From: Strigops habroptila
Lineage: Eukaryota; Chordata; Aves; Psittaciformes; Psittacidae
Assembly (NCBI RefSeq): GCF_004027225.2
Contig: NC_044283.2
Coordinates: 30,898,707-30,962,706, forward strand
Reading direction: 5' to 3'
DNA length: 64,000 nucleotides
Shown: positions 12,301 to 26,358 of the stretch, one piece after another
Layout of the letters: every line of letters starts with the position of its first letter
Numbering within the stretch: the stretch's first letter is position 1
Notes under the pieces: model-generated
Seen by the model: the letters and a program-made list of their open reading frames with translations, nothing else
What the model was told of the DNA's origin: nothing
Databases searched by the model: none
Made by a program: the position numbers and the translations under genes

Positions 12301-15300
12301 CAATTAAAACAGACAGTTTAAGTAATGAAGTTGCTATGGGCAGTTGCAATTTGATTCTAACACATCTCGAACAACTATTATAGTTGTCCTATATTGATTC
12401 TGTGAGTTGCATTTTTATATTACCCTATGTTAAAATTTACTGTCACATTCACGACATCATAGAAAAATGGAAGCAAGATGTCACAAAGAGATTTTTGAAG
12501 GCTCTTGTTTCTTAAATAAATCACAATTTCTCATATTACTAGCATTCATCTGTCTGTTGAAAAAATTGTTTGTCTTCAGCCATTTCTAAAAATCTGCCTG
12601 TCATTTGCTATATGTGCCGCAAATTGGAATTGCATTGCGGAGAATGGATGGGTTTAGTCAAATTAAATAAAATTATATGCCAGCTAGCTTTCATATATTC
12701 TAAATATGGCAAACCTATTACATACATATTAATTCTACTTATGTAAAGTCTGCCACTGCTTCATATGTGAAAGGGCAGCATTAAGGGGCTAGATTAAGAT
12801 CCATCATGCAGGCAGTATGTCACTAAAAATATTCTCAGAGATCCAGAGGCTGCCTATCATAAAAAGGCTTGCTAATGTAATCTGCTCTCTATTACTTATT
12901 CTGTAAATAAATCAGCCACAGATACACGCAATGTGGCTCTGCACAAGTCCCTCTCAGGACTGGCAGTACTTGTGAGGCTGAATGAGCCTGATGTTACTAC
13001 CACAAGCAGCTCAAACGACAAATTCCCCCTTGGCTCAGGAGGCAGAGACTTCCCAAAACAGGAAGAGAGAGAAGTAGTTGCAGAGCAATCTCCTGCCTGC
13101 CAAAAAAGTAATAAAAGATATTGGAGCTGTCGTAGATGCACAGGTACATCATAGTTGTTCCCTTTCTCCTCTGTTCATCCTATTGGAAAACCTATACAAC
13201 AGCAGAATTGATCTTGAAGCTAGAAAGTACCATTAAATCACATAACATGACCTCTTCTGGCAATGCAGACAAAGATATACATCCATCTGTACTGAAGCCA
13301 ACAACTCGGATGCAGCTAAGAGGTAATTTCTAGTTCTGATTTAGAAAAGATATAGAATTAATCTTCTCTCTTGATAGTTTATCAAAATGCTTTATAACCT
13401 TTCCCATGGGATATTTCTACCTATTTCTAAATTGGCTGTGAGTTCCAGACAATATGCTTGTTACATCTTTTTCAACTGAATAATTTTTTAAGATTATTTT
13501 TTAGCAACCTAGAGAGTTTCAAAGAACATATCTATGCTCTTATTTGATCAATTTTCCAAGTTTCTTTACTTTTTTTGTATGTTTCACTTCAGGTTGCAGA
13601 CAATTAAAGAGTCCGTTCTCTTATTTTCCTTTACAAGACTATCTTTGTTCAGTCTCTGTTCAGCTTGCGCCATGCAAATTGTATCAGCCAAGTGATTTTG
13701 AAATAGATGCCATGGATCGTAAAATCACTCCATAATTTAAGATAAAAATATTTATACCTAATACCTCTTCTATTTTAACATAAATTTAAGACTTGCCCCT
13801 GATAAAAAAGCCAAGCAGGTTAATGGAGTACAGCAAAGTTCTCAGGGTTTGTCTCAGCTGCAGATCTGTTCCTCACAAATTTCAGAACCAAAGTAACACA
13901 AAAATTTACCTGGCTTATGGATTCACTGGGATGTTACCACCTTTCCTCAGTCTGTAAAAATGTTTGTTCCAGTGCCATCTTCTATTGCAGGGTGGACAGC
14001 CTTTGGGGAGAGGAAAATAGATCCCAGTGTTTCCCAAATGCAACAATTGCAGGACAGCGAAACCACAGTCATTACTTTTACTCAAGGTATCAAGGTCCTG
14101 ATATGCATGGGTAAGTTATAACACTATTTTCTCCTTCAAGAATATCTATCAATACTATTCAACACGGGCAAATACTGTGAAAATATGCTTATATGCATTC
14201 ATTCGAATAAAAACTATTAACTCAATTTGACACTTGAGAACCTTTTCCAATTTTAAAAATATCTAAATAGGTTCTTTTATTTCTCTTGTCAGAAAAAAAA
14301 AAAATTGCCTTGCAATTACTGTGCGCCTAGTTCACAATTCTTCATGTGGCTAGCACGAAATCTTCTTTAACTTGTTATGAACAGAAGGGGTAGCAATAAT
14401 AATGCAGTGGCATTTGTTGCAATTGTGCTGCAAAGACCCAAGACTTCAAAACAAATTCAAAACAAATAGTTCATGAATAACCCATAGCCTGATATGTTTG
14501 TATATAAGTGTTCAGTGAATAAGTTTCAAACAAGTATGTTTATATAGTCAGAATATTTTTGGTAAATAATGTATGAACAGAGACATGGTAAAATTTACAA
14601 ACATTATGCACTGCAAATAGGCTGTCTTCCACATGCAATAAGGAACAGCACAAGGTAGGAGATACGAAACTATTAGTTGCCAACCAGTAAAATGGCAACT
14701 GATCATGGTAATCCCTCACTTCAAAATCTGTGGTCACAAGAAAGCACTGGGAAGATTCCCTCAGGAGATGTTAAATTAAACATGATGCACTGTCGCTCAC
14801 TAAACCACCCAGAAAAAATCTCTGAGGAGAAGAAATTAAGATGCTTATGGCACCTGCGAAGGCTGCTAATAAGTGAGTCAAAATGTCATCAGCTATGACT
14901 GGCTTTTGTCCATCAGCTACTGATGGGCCGTGTACTTCAGTTATCCCCACACCTTTTTAAGTCTGTTCACTTCAACTCTATACTCTTCTTCATATTCATT
15001 CTTTCACTCCTTTGCTTTTCCCCCGTTTGTCCTCCTCTTCTATATACTCTGTCTTCACTATTAACTAGGTGTCCTCCTAATCAATTCATACCAAAGGGAA
15101 AAAAACATCAAAAAACCCCATAACACTACCACGATCTCTCTGCCTTTCACGATATTTATTACATACAATACGTAACATCATTTTATACATTCATCATTTG
15201 TGTTACGTGAAAAGATCTTCAGAACAATAACTATGGCATTCACCTAGCGTTTAGGAAAGAAAGCTAATCTTGTTTGGTTTGTACATATTATAGTAAATAA

Positions 15301-16380
15301 ATGGAGTGTACTCATGAGTAAAGCCCACTTCTAACTAAATCTTTTACTTCTATTACTTTTGGTGTCATTAATTCTGTTTAAGAGAGACATTTTAGAGACA
15401 GGATATTTTAAAATAATGCCAAGATGTGGTGTTTTCTGAAACCCTTCAGTGCATATTCTGCTTGATCTTGTTTGTCCCCTTTGGCTTTGGCCACAGTACC
15501 AACGAACTTAGTACCAACACAAATTCAAATCATAATTGAAATGTCTGAGTAACTTCTAAGATCAAATAAATGATAATGGAAGATAAAGTTTGTTCCATCT
15601 TCTTGTCATACACCTTAGCAATAACTTATGGGAAGTCAGGGATTCCCAGTTCTCTAGATGATAAAGCACTCACTCAATGTCCTCTGGCAATATATTTATC
15701 GCAGTTCGAACAATGTAACTTCCGGTTCTGTGTTTAGTTCTTGGCACATACTGTCAATATTACAGCATAAATTTAGCAACATACGCATAAATGTGCATAT
15801 ATCCAACTGTCTAAGAAACCTGTTCTCACCACTTCCCTCTGTTGTGTAAAACACAATCTCTATCCTTTGGAAAACTGAGACAAAAAAAAAAAAAGGAAAA
15901 AAAAAGAGAGATTTTTTTTTTTTCTTTTTTCTACTGAGGGATTATTTTTAATGTGCTTATGCACACTTATGGAACCTGGCATGAAATCAAATATTGGCAG
16001 AATGACATTTTTTGGCAGGTTTGACTATTTTGGAGTTACGCCTTGTTTTGAAGATTAACAGTGGCTTAGATTCTAAGCAATCATTTCAAAAATAGGCTAG
16101 GTAGCTGGTCAAGATTGTAACTTTTCACTTTTTGGTTCCGCAGGGTGTTGCGTATATACTAGGATAATTTTTGTTCAATTGCTAATGCAATTACAGCTCA
16201 GAAATTGCATTTAGAAACAATATTGTTGATTGTATACTGGAGAGCAATGAAATGGAAAGAACTCTACATGCTACACACAACTACAGAATACTGAAATCCA
16301 CAGAAAGCCTTTTTTTTTAATGAAATGAACAGTAACTTTCCTTATACATGATAAATCTCAACTCTTTGGAACACATTTAT
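9346..16380. other. Host non-coding DNA
   Basis: AT-rich sequence without a recognisable gene. The stretch near 12900-13150 is less AT-rich and is open on both strands for 70-80 codons, but it matches nothing I know. The only clear structure is the A/T homopolymer cluster at 15882-15930. Confidence 0.65.
15882..15930. repeat. A-rich / T-rich homopolymer pair (imperfect hairpin)
   Basis: A13-GG-A9 is followed by GAGAGA and then T12-C-T6. The A arm and the T arm can pair around a purine loop. Such pairs arise by slippage or from opposed poly(A) tails; no retroposon body is visible beside this one. Confidence 0.7.
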
Positions 16381-16445
16381 TTATTGTGTCTCAGTTTCTT
16401 AAATAGTAAAGCAGCACTTACCTCATTGAGTAAGACCTAGTAATG
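16381..16445 (-). mobile_element. MIR-type SINE fragment, antisense
   Basis: TGTCTCAGTTTCTTAAATAG, then GTAAAGCAGCACTTACCTCATTGAG, follows the antisense MIR order (CTCAGTTTCCTCA..., GTAAAATGG..., TACCTCATAGGG). It is short and decayed; the identification is by eye. Confidence 0.5.
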
Positions 16446-18077
16446 TAAGATTTTGGGGGAACAAATTCTATGTAAATTGAAACACTGCAAGAATATTCTC
16501 ATGTAAATCATCCCATTTATAAAGAACTTTTCAACTTGCAATAAATTCAGTGCAAGGATACTTTACACATACAAAATATCTTTTCAATTTGAAATGGGGC
16601 TGTAGGGTTTCCAAACAATACAGCAGATCAGAGTGTAACTCTGATGGAGAAATTAGCCCAGTTTTCACAGATGTCATAGCATATCACAATCCTTCACAAA
16701 GACGGGACAGTTTGTGTTTGACACTGTCTGTGCTGTTCAGTGTTCCAGCTTAGCTGATACACTTTGATGTCACAAAGCACATTTGCTGATGTCAAAAGAT
16801 AATCTTTGTCTTCTGAGAAGACGATGCTGCCTAATTCTCTTGAGAACTTCTTTGCGATATGTCATTTGCCTACTTCTCAGCACTCACTAAATGCAACTGA
16901 TTATATGAAATAGTCTCTGGCAGGCTGTTAACAGCTGTTGCAATACCCAGATCGAGGTAGGTTTTGCAGGGTAATGCTTTCACCCTATGTGTTGCAAGTG
17001 TTTGGTGGCTGGTGGTGACATCCAACCTTGTATAAACTGTTGATGAGATGAGCAAATTGCATCACACATCAGTCAAGTGATTGACACTGGGCTATGAAAA
17101 GGCATTTATAAAGGCAATATCAAGGATATGTTAACTTTTGATTCATTGTTGTCCCATCATCTTGCTCTAGTCATCTTTTCAAAATATTTTTCCTGGTGAT
17201 GATTGCCTAGCTCTGATATATTAACAATAAGTTTTCCTGACATCACAGTGGCTATCTTGGACTCTACCTTAAGTTTGAACAACTACCCTCTTTAAAATCA
17301 TCCAACAAGATGAATTTGTCATTTGGGGAATGGCTTAATTGTTGAAATCCTAATAAAATGAGCTTTTTACCTTATAGGTACACATCAGGTAGTACCTGCT
17401 TTTACTGTATTTCATTTTAGGACTTGTATAATCAAGTATTATTGCATCAAAGTGAGATCTGCAAAGCAGATGAATTGCAAAATACTTCTACAGGAGTATC
17501 ATAATGACCAGGTCAGAAACAAGAAGGAGTAAGTGTATTCAGGTCTTGCATCACTGTCAAGACATATTACATCCTGAAAAGCTTGTGGTCTTAGTGTTAC
17601 TGTGTAGGTTGTTCAGTCAGCCAGGTAACACCAATGGGATGTAAATTGAGTGACTTCAAGGATTGTTTCTGCTAGTTTCCCAGCTGTGGGTGAGAAACAC
17701 TGCCTTTGGTAGAGTTGCTTTACTGTTCTGAAAGATGTCCTTGTGAGTTGGGAGAAATAGCAAGCAACCAGAAGTTGGAAAAATCAAAAATTTTAAGCTT
17801 ACACTCAGAAAGATGTGTGATTTATAGGGAGAAACTGTCTACTGGCAAGGACTATAGCAGAGAGCTGAAAATGATGTTAGATTTAGATAACCATCTGAGC
17901 ATGAGTGCTAAACACATTTGGGTTTGCCATCAAAGCTTTCTTTCTCCTTAGTTAACATTCTAAGGGTCAAAAAGTACAGCCGAGTACCCAGTTGTAGCTG
18001 TTAGTTGACCCGAGCAGCTACATACAAACTTTTTCCAATCCCAAGTTTTTTTTAGAGCACTAAAGAACATTGTGTTT
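16446..18077. other. Host non-coding DNA
   Basis: No gene or repeat recognised; frames are broken often in both directions. Confidence 0.65.
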
Positions 18078-18203
18078 CAGTTTTACAGAAGGGAAAAGAA
18101 ATACGCTTATGACATACAACTTGCCCAAGGTCAGCAGCTCAGAGACAGACCACACAGATCAGGTCTCCTGATATCTAGTTTGATGCCTATCCTCTGTAAA
18201 CAG
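18078..18203 (+). mobile_element. MIR-type SINE fragment, sense
   Basis: In order: TTTTACAGAAGGGAAAAGAA (MIR: TTACAGATGAGGAAACTGAG), then ACTTGCCCAAGGTCAGCAGC (the MIR core), then CAGATCAGGTCTCCTGATA (MIR: CCCAGGTCTCCTGACTC), then GATGCCTATCCTCTGTAAA. The order and spacing fit a MIR core. This SINE is very old and shared by amniotes, so the copy predates birds. Confidence 0.75.
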
Positions 18204-20591
18204 CTCAAGTTCATACTGGTCTTTTGGCTGCTGCTCAACAATGCCAACTCATGAGATTTGTTTTCTGTTTGCATTGCCAGGTTTCCATCATCTTTCTTTT
18301 CTTCCTTCTTTTGAATACATTTTTCCACAGTTATACCATCTTGCCATTTTATTTTTTCCCTCTCCCAAAAGTGAGCCTCATTCTAATGTTTTCTTACAAT
18401 TTCCTTAGATAGCAAGGAACCTGAAGCAAACCTCTGAAACTAGCAAACTTTGGAAGGCTGAAGCCTTGGAACCCCAAGTACTTCATTTACAACTCACAGC
18501 TAATGCCTTATAAAGTGAATAAAGGATCATAACTTGCTCATCGTGACTGATAGGGAACTACATTACTCTTTAGGCAGTCTGTTCAGACATCAGTCCTGAA
18601 AACATCATGACCGTCACAAAAATAGTGCTCATGAACAGGTATTTGGTTAGTAGCGACTGTCCGAGGGTGTACTAAACCTTTAATGTTTAACAATAGTTCT
18701 ATAATTTTGAAAATGCTTATTTTTTTTCACATACTATAGACCTGTTTAATTATTCATTAATATAGTAAATAACTAAATAATTTGCTAAGGTTTGACAATT
18801 CAGATATTTAAAGTTTTCAAACTACTGACACTCCATTTCTGCAGTAGTAGTCTGCCAGTCTAAGAATGCAGAATTTATTTGTTCCTCTTAAACTGATGTA
18901 GTCTATGCCTGTATTTGATAAAGTAATTGGTTTTGCTGCATAAACATTATTTATTCCATTTTTTTGTTAATTATTTATTCCAATGTTATTTTACAGAAAT
19001 GCAGGAATCTGCTGGGATGAAGGATCATTAATAAGTGTGTTTGCACTTCTCTATGATGTACATATTTACATTGAAATTTGTACAGGGTCCAAATAATTAC
19101 CTTAAACGTACTCTTTAGAGTTTTGATTTTCAGACAAGGACAAGTCGATATACCCTTCTTTCTTTTGTGAATATTAATCTTCCCAGTGCCTTATTTAATG
19201 TATGACGACTTTCTTAAGTGATAATCATGTAAGCCAAGTCATCATTTTATCAAGACACAAAGATTCATCATTTTATTGCCATGATATTTACTGTAAGATC
19301 ACTTGGCTCCCGGTATGAGGCACAGACATTTATGAGACATCCACATAAAATGATTAAATGCCTAAAGGGTAAGATTTACTACAGAGGCACTTTCATGGAG
19401 GAAGAACACTCTTCAGAAAAGCACAACAAAAAACTTTTTCACTCACCAATGCTTATTAATGAGCCTAGCATATTTTCTTTATTGTTTAAGTGACCTGGGT
19501 GCTTTCCCAAGGTACTTTCTTGATATCTTAGTAGCAAAAGTTGACATGATATATGTAAAACAGTTTTCACATATGACTGATGACCTCCACTTTAAATTTC
19601 AGTGGTAAACAGTCATAAATTTTGTATTCTGAATTGCAGCTCTAACAGTTCCAGAAATTTTCATAAATTGTCATAAAGTGATTATACCTACCATCCACCC
19701 CCATGTATATTTTTGTCAGATGACAATCATATTTAAATTGCCGTTTGGTTTTTTTCATTAAAGTTCTGCTGTATCTCACTCCACTTTGAGGATCCAGAAA
19801 CAGCTGCACAACTTAAAGTCTGCTAAACTGTTACCACACAGTCATTTATTATGAAATATCATTTAGCTAAAAATGGCAAACAACACCCAGGAGAATTTCC
19901 AAATCTTACTCTCGGTTGCAATATTATAATGGTCCGTTATCTCTAATGAGTACTTACATATTAGAAAGTGAATGAATGTTTTATAAAGAATAATAAAGAA
20001 CAATAAGGAAAATAATATATGATATATACATCTTCAAAATGGATTTGCAGATGTGAGATGGTTGAAATGAGGTAGAGGGCAGAAAGAAAACATGATAATC
20101 AACTCGGTTACAAATTTCTATAACAAAGCAGACCATATATGTTCTCAAAGACAGTCTTCCCTCATGGGAAAACCAATGGTCTATAGGTGTTTGTCTCACA
20201 TTACGCTGAGGTTTAATAATGCTGTTTTCTCCGAGAATCTCTTTCCTCTCATCAGACATTGTCCAGTTTAAAGCTAGAAAATTAATGCAAATACTGATTA
20301 CTGAAACTGCCAGGCAGGCTGCAATGTTTCTCATGTTTCAGGCCATTTAGTATACTGGGTTGTTCACATTTTTCTGTTTTTAAAAGATGTAGAGATTATT
20401 TCTAATTTGACAAGAGATCATAAATTAACATATTTCTTATGTTCCTTGAGCTATAATGTAGATTATTTTTTCCCTTTTATGGTTATATTTCATCCTACCT
20501 ACTGGGGCTAACAAAATAGGCTTTCATCTTGTTGCTGAAAACCAGCTTTTAAAGTTTTTGAAGCAAAACCCGTTCATCTTTATAACCTTTT

Positions 20592-20609
20592 TTATTATTA
20601 TTATTATTA
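20592..20609. repeat. (TTA)6 microsatellite
   Basis: Six uninterrupted TTA units. Confidence 0.95.
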
Positions 20610-22982
20610 CTACCACAAACACTGCTTGTCAAAGATAGTACATGCAACAGTTTTTGTGGGAATAAGGTGATGGTTCTCACCCCAGGGTGATATGCATTCC
20701 AAGACATACTCTTCACATAAGTTTTGTGGTTCACTAGTCATAGAACACAAATTAGCACTTGTTGAAGTCAGAATTAATTTAGCTGTTGTTAGACTTACCT
20801 TAGCTTCAGGAACTAAAATGGCCAGTACTAAACCATATTATGTTGTTCAGCAAACAAAACCACCTTTTTTTCTGTGCTTGTAATATTGCAATTGTTCCAC
20901 AAGGCTCAGTCTTTGCTGTAGTTAAGTCAACAGGAGTCTGGATGCCAAGGACTTTTTCCTATCACTCTTCTCCAACAGGAAACTAAGAAAATAGCTATGC
21001 TACAATGTGTACCTGTGCTGTAATGGGCCAAAAGAATACAAAAACTAGCCTATTCAAAGTTATATTATATATCCCAATAGTGAAGAAACTGAGATTAATG
21101 AAGCCTAGTTTGGCCTAATTGTGATTACAACACTGAGGTACAGGATCAACATTTAATGATGTGACTTGAAAAGGATTTCCAATGGTAATGTCATATTTTG
21201 CAGTTTGTTTGTTGGTTTGTTTAACTTCCTTGTCTTATAGCATTTGAAGGACACAGGGAAAAAAAAATGTTGAGCCTGAAAAAGGAAAATAAGTCAAGAT
21301 TCTTGTTCACAAAGGTAACCTGCTATTGCATTATAACGAGCGTTGTGTAGCACTGTTCAATACCCTTATTTCTCCAATGAGAAAGCCTGGAGGGTTTTGT
21401 CTCTAAAGTTGGAAAGAAAAGCCCTCCCTTGAAACCTGAAGCATTTTCAGTGAGCATAAGTGTTGAAAGACCTGCTTGTAATCAAGCTGCAGGTAGTAAA
21501 AAAGTTTCTTCATATAAACTGGTTTTGCTTTCTCACCTCAACTTGGTAATAAAGGTGAGATGGAAGGTGTAAATACAGAGATGATTTTTATATAAGGAAC
21601 AGAATACAACATCTATAAAAAATAAAGCAGGAATGGATCTTCCTGTGCAATGAATGCTGGTTTGAGGGCTTTTCTGTTACAAAACAGCATGATTCAGCAA
21701 ATGGATCCTCTTTTGGAACTTTTTCACTTGGGAAATTCAGGCCAACCTGAAATGCATTTCTTCCAGTGGACTTTAATTATATCTGTCTTGCTGTAATAGA
21801 GAAAAGCCTATGTAGATATACTGTTTTTCACATATAGCGTTAGAGTCTGATCACCATGTGTAAATAGTTATTAATATTGTATTAATATAAATAATGTTGA
21901 CACTTTCCAATTTAATATTTTTAGAATATTAATAGCTTTAATATTTTAGAATGTATCCTAGTAATAGGACAATATATAGATTAAAAATAGTTTCTACACA
22001 TGATGAGATGAGGGGATTTTTTATTATGAGTGGCAAAATATCTGCATAAATTGACTGTCCCTAGTTATTTAAAGTAGAAATGGAATACTGGAGAAATTAA
22101 TCTCTTATTTGATAAAAATCTCTTCAGAGTAAGTCACAAAATTAAGACCTCAGCTTCACAGTAATACAGTAGCAAAGCCATACTTACTGCCTTTTAAATC
22201 TAGGAAAGGCTAGTAGTAACTTAGCCTTTATACTTTCCTATCTATCTGCTCTGAAGTGGGACAACCACAATACTAAACATTTCACTCATCTGACATTCCA
22301 TTTATTTATTTCAATATATTCCTTTTTTTTCTGTGTAGGACAATTTCTAGAACTACAGATTAAATTTACATCTTCTATTTAAATTTTGTTCTTCATAATC
22401 CACTTAAAGGAAACTATTATTATAGTGCACTTAAATTTGACCAATCTGTTGCATTATATAGCTGATTGCATATCTCGAAACTTACATAGTTTTTTATAGT
22501 ACATAAACAGGGTGCTTCAATGCAGATGAAGCAAATTATATTGTCTTACTGTCTCACTGTAATTTCTCTGTCTTCTGGCTTTCAAGCTACAAAAATGTAG
22601 AGAATATTGTTTCTTATACCAGTAAGAAAGTTAACTTGTTTTCTATTTTCACTGAACTTCAGCAAATTAGTTTGATATTTGGAAGAGTTAGATTATCACT
22701 TCCTTTCAAAAGAAATTTGAAGAGGGTTTTTTACCTAATTTCCCGAAAGGGTTTGAAATTTTTCACCATTGCTAATATTATATGGAACTTGCAGTGGGGT
22801 AGCTAAATAGCCCCAAACCAAAATAGTTTGCTGGGCTACCTGTGAAACACAGCCTACAATATTTATTTAATGTGATTTCTGGAACGGAAATAACTTCATT
22901 CATACATCAGAAAATATGTTTCCATGTCTTCTCAAAATGCACTCATAAATCACAAGATTTTTATGTAAACCCAGAGTCCTCA

Positions 22983-23000
22983 TTTTTTTTTTTTTTTTTT
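22983..23000. repeat. T18 homopolymer followed by A5
   Basis: Eighteen T residues and then five A. It may be the antisense tail of a lost retroposon, but no body is visible. Confidence 0.9.
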
Positions 23001-23904
23001 AAAAAGGAATTATTGATGGGCTCCTTTCTTATCCACTCAGTATCAGAAGTCCTAATCCAAAATGTTGTCTATGGTTATGTAAAATAAAGACATTAATGTT
23101 TGTCTAAGACAGTAAAGTATTTTGAGATAGATATACAAATGATGAAGCATGGGTCACTGTGATTACCCCTGATTTTCAAAGGTCCCCAAAGTACTATGCT
23201 CCCATTACAGGCTAAGTCAGATGTCTGTAGTCCTTCCTATGGGAATCTGGCCTGGTCTTACAGTTTGCTGGATGTGTACATGGATGTATTTCTGAATTCA
23301 GCCGAGTTTTGAAGCAGAGTGACATGGGATGTGATGTCATCATCTGGTTATTGCTGAGCCATAGTAATGAGGCACTAACACACCAAAAAGCATTTTTGTC
23401 TGCCTACTTTTTGAAAAACCTATTTTAACTTCCTATCTTCTTCATAGGAAAAATTCAACCAACTTCAACAAGGCCTTCACCTAGGTTTATGCCAGAAGAA
23501 CCAAGCCTCTGAAAGAGTCATCATAAATCTAAGCTAAGCTGTGCATCTTGATTAAACAGTAAATCACTGCTTGTGTGCTCATAGTACCTTCAGCCTGATT
23601 CTGAATGAAGGTAGGTTTTGATACTTTTATATCCAAAGTTCTAATAGTATTTTCAAGCTTTAAGGAGATATTTATTCTGTACTGATTCTGCTTCCTAAAA
23701 GGTTGCAAAAATTCAAGGAGCAAAGAGTAATGGTATCATCCATGTTTGTTGTGGCCTCAAAGTACCAGAAAGAGCTTTGAACTGCTTTTCTGTTGTTCTG
23801 TCTTCCTTCTAATGACTGTTACTTCTTAATAAGGAACCTCTCCTCTTTTCTTCTTAGCTATTTTTAATCTCCATGGCATCTAAACAATTCTTGGCTATGA
23901 ATAA

Positions 23905-24000
23905 ATATGTTATTATTCCATTATACACAGATGAAACAACCAAAGCACAGACACATGAAATAAATTGCAAAAAGTATATGGCAGAACCAAGAATAACTTA
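23905..24000 (+). mobile_element. MIR-type SINE fragment, sense (decayed)
   Basis: GTTATTATTCCATTATACAC, then AGATGAAACAACCAAAGCAC, AGACACATGAAATAAATTGC, then TATGGCAGAACCAAGAATAA matches the MIR order ATTATTATCCCCATTTTACAGATGAG / GAAACTGAGGCACAGAG / AAGTGACTTGCC / GTGGCAGAGC..., with many substitutions and a gap at the AAGGTCAC core. Confidence 0.55.
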
Positions 24001-26284
24001 CCATGTTCCAGAGGCAACAAAAGTTACAGGCCTATTTCAGAATCATTTGAAGAAATGCAACATGTTGTGCTATGTAAGAGATTGGAAGAAATTTCCAGCA
24101 TAATCCTTTCCTTGAAACCTATGACCCTGCTGAGACTCATTCTATTATTTTAACAAATTTATTTTTCTTACAGAAAGCAAAACCATGGGCAATTTGAAAA
24201 CTTTCAATAGCAATAATTATTATATTTCACTAGAAATATATGCTGTGTTTTATACGTGATTATGAGGAATTAAAATCTGATTTTAATCCATAAAAGAAGC
24301 TGGAGCTGAAATAAGATTCCTGTCAATTTGAAAAATAGTAAACTCTCCAAGAAGTAGGATTAAGGACACACAAGTAAGAATAAAACCACAACATTCTGAG
24401 CAAGAAGTTAAATAAAGTACCTTTGCATGTTGGAAAATCATGTGTTTGGAAAATACTATCAAACTGGCAAATTTAAGACTGTTGGGTAATTTTGAGAGAA
24501 GATGAAGGAAGTTTTTCTTTTAAATCCCTGCTTTCCAATGCTAACTTACCTTCTGATACTGTCCCTTCCTGACTTATTTAGTTCAGGCCCAGTATCTTGC
24601 TGAAATTGTTTTACTTCTTTTTGGAGTTTCCATGTAGGGATGCCCTAAGAAAGATAGACCCATGTCATGTTGCAGCCAGAACTAATAGCTTTAGTGTCTT
24701 CTGTCAGCTGCTGTGTAGATATTTCGTTCCTGCTGGGGACTCCGTAGTGGAGTTACACAGAGGCTGAATGAATACTTCCTTAATAGCTTGTTCACATGTG
24801 TATGAAATTCAGCATTACAATAATATTAACAGCTAACATTTTGTTAACATTATTTTCCTGTGGTTGGAGAAAGACATTATGAAGAATTATACTTTTAAGA
24901 GACCCTGGCATGAAACAGTTTTAATCAGTTCTTACCATGCAGAACAATAATCAGTTCCAACAAAGGGGCTGGGTGAGGACTGTTTAACTCTAACTGATCA
25001 TAAACTGTAATGTGCCTTTGCATTTTTTGCTTTCTATAAATAAATGCTTTGACATTTTGGGGTTTTTTATGAAATGTTATGGCTGCAAGATTGTAGTTAT
25101 TTTCAGGATGTACTCAGTGGGAAGAAGAAGTTATGATTGGTTTGAGGAACTCTGGTTTTAATAAAGTTTATTTTCTAACTGAGATATTGTAAAAAAGCAT
25201 CCTTTGAATAAAAACACAAATACCACTCATTCTACTGAAAATGGATTTATCTGTTCAGCGAGTTATAAGATAAGTAAATTAATGTTATTACCAAAATAGT
25301 TTAATTAAACCTTCTGTTTAAAAATTGAGCCAAAAGGAATTTGTCTAATACCATGGTCAGCAAAGAAAATAAGTCTTTTGGAAGTTGTCTGCTTTTAAGG
25401 AGGATAAATCTATGAAGTGTTAAGTGCTCTAAAAATATACTTTGGAAAAGCTTTCTTAATGCTACTACTTCACAGACACACATTTTCATCAGCCCATGCT
25501 CTAACACAAACTCTAAGCAAAGGCAAAGTATCTGTTCCATAAGAATCAGAAGTATCTGGATTAAATACATTTACTTCAACTGACAATAAGCATTCTTTAG
25601 AGAGAAGGATACCTGCATTAATTTGCTGAACTCCTTTGACTACAGATGGTGAAAAATACTGTGGCTTGTCGTGTTTACTGACATCTTGTTGCTGTCTAAA
25701 GCTGTTATACAAACGTCTGTAAAACATGTATAATGTAATGGATGATAATTTTCCTACTTGCACATTTGAATAACTACTGAACCCATTTTAAAAACACAGA
25801 AAATGTAAAAATAAGTCATATCTTCAGCCTGTAAGTCAGGGTGCCACCATATATAAAAAAGAAAATGCTACTAAATTTGTGGATGAATTGTGATCACTGG
25901 TATATATAAAAAAATTACGAGATATGGGCAAAATATGCTAAAATAATATTTTGTTTTCAAATAGGGTGTGCACCTGTAATGAAAATTGAGAATAAAAGTA
26001 CAGGGATGTGTGGGCATAACTTAGCCCTGTAGTACAAGCATAATATATACATAAAAGCTACAGATTTGTAATATATGAATCTAATATACCATTGTAGTCT
26101 ACAGTTCCACTGAACCAAGCTTAAATGCCATTCTTCTTGCCTCATTCCCAAGGGCACCAGGAGGCAAAAAGGAAATGAATGAGTAAAAATGTCAGGAAAA
26201 GAAGTGAAAAATCTAAATGCATTTCATCTCACAGCGCTGTCTGTATCTCTTATGGACAAATTGGCTCTGAGTGTAAGGTCATAT

Positions 26285-26358
26285 GCTCAGCTGTTGTAAA
26301 TTTGTGCAAGTCACTGAAGGCAGAATAGGAGAATTAATTTACACCACTGAGGATATGG
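26285..26358. repeat. Possible old amniote repeat with GTAAAT...ATTTAC inverted ends
   Basis: TCAGCTGTTGTAAATTTGTG opens the stretch and GAATTAATTTACACCACTGA closes it, so TGTAAAT and ATTTACA face each other, followed by GGATATGGC. This resembles the repeat common in reptile genomes with 'ggtgtaaat ... atttacaccagctgaggatctggc'. Identified by eye on a short match. Confidence 0.35.

Larger units (their letters stand above)
18204..23904. other. Host non-coding DNA
   Basis: AT-rich and without recognisable genes. An open frame of 117 codons on the minus strand (20334-19981) begins with a hydrophobic segment resembling a signal anchor, but it has no family resemblance and no supporting splice sites, so I do not call it a gene. 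It contains the (TTA)6 and T18 tracts listed separately. Confidence 0.6.

Noticed and set aside
12896..13154. Less AT-rich patch with open frames on both strands as a possible host exon
   Set aside because: No known protein family, no clear splice sites flanking either frame.
19981..20334. Minus-strand open frame of 117 codons with a hydrophobic start resembling a signal peptide
   Set aside because: No family resemblance, the C-terminal half turns into low-complexity I/Y/F-rich sequence typical of AT-rich non-coding DNA, and no splice site or promoter supports it. Chance frames of this length are expected in 64 kb.
25301..25763. Two overlapping minus-strand frames (97 and 89 codons) with protein-like composition, perhaps a frameshifted retropseudogene
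   Set aside because: I cannot name a parent gene, see no poly(A) tail or target duplication, and similarity cannot be tested here. A translated search of both frames would decide.
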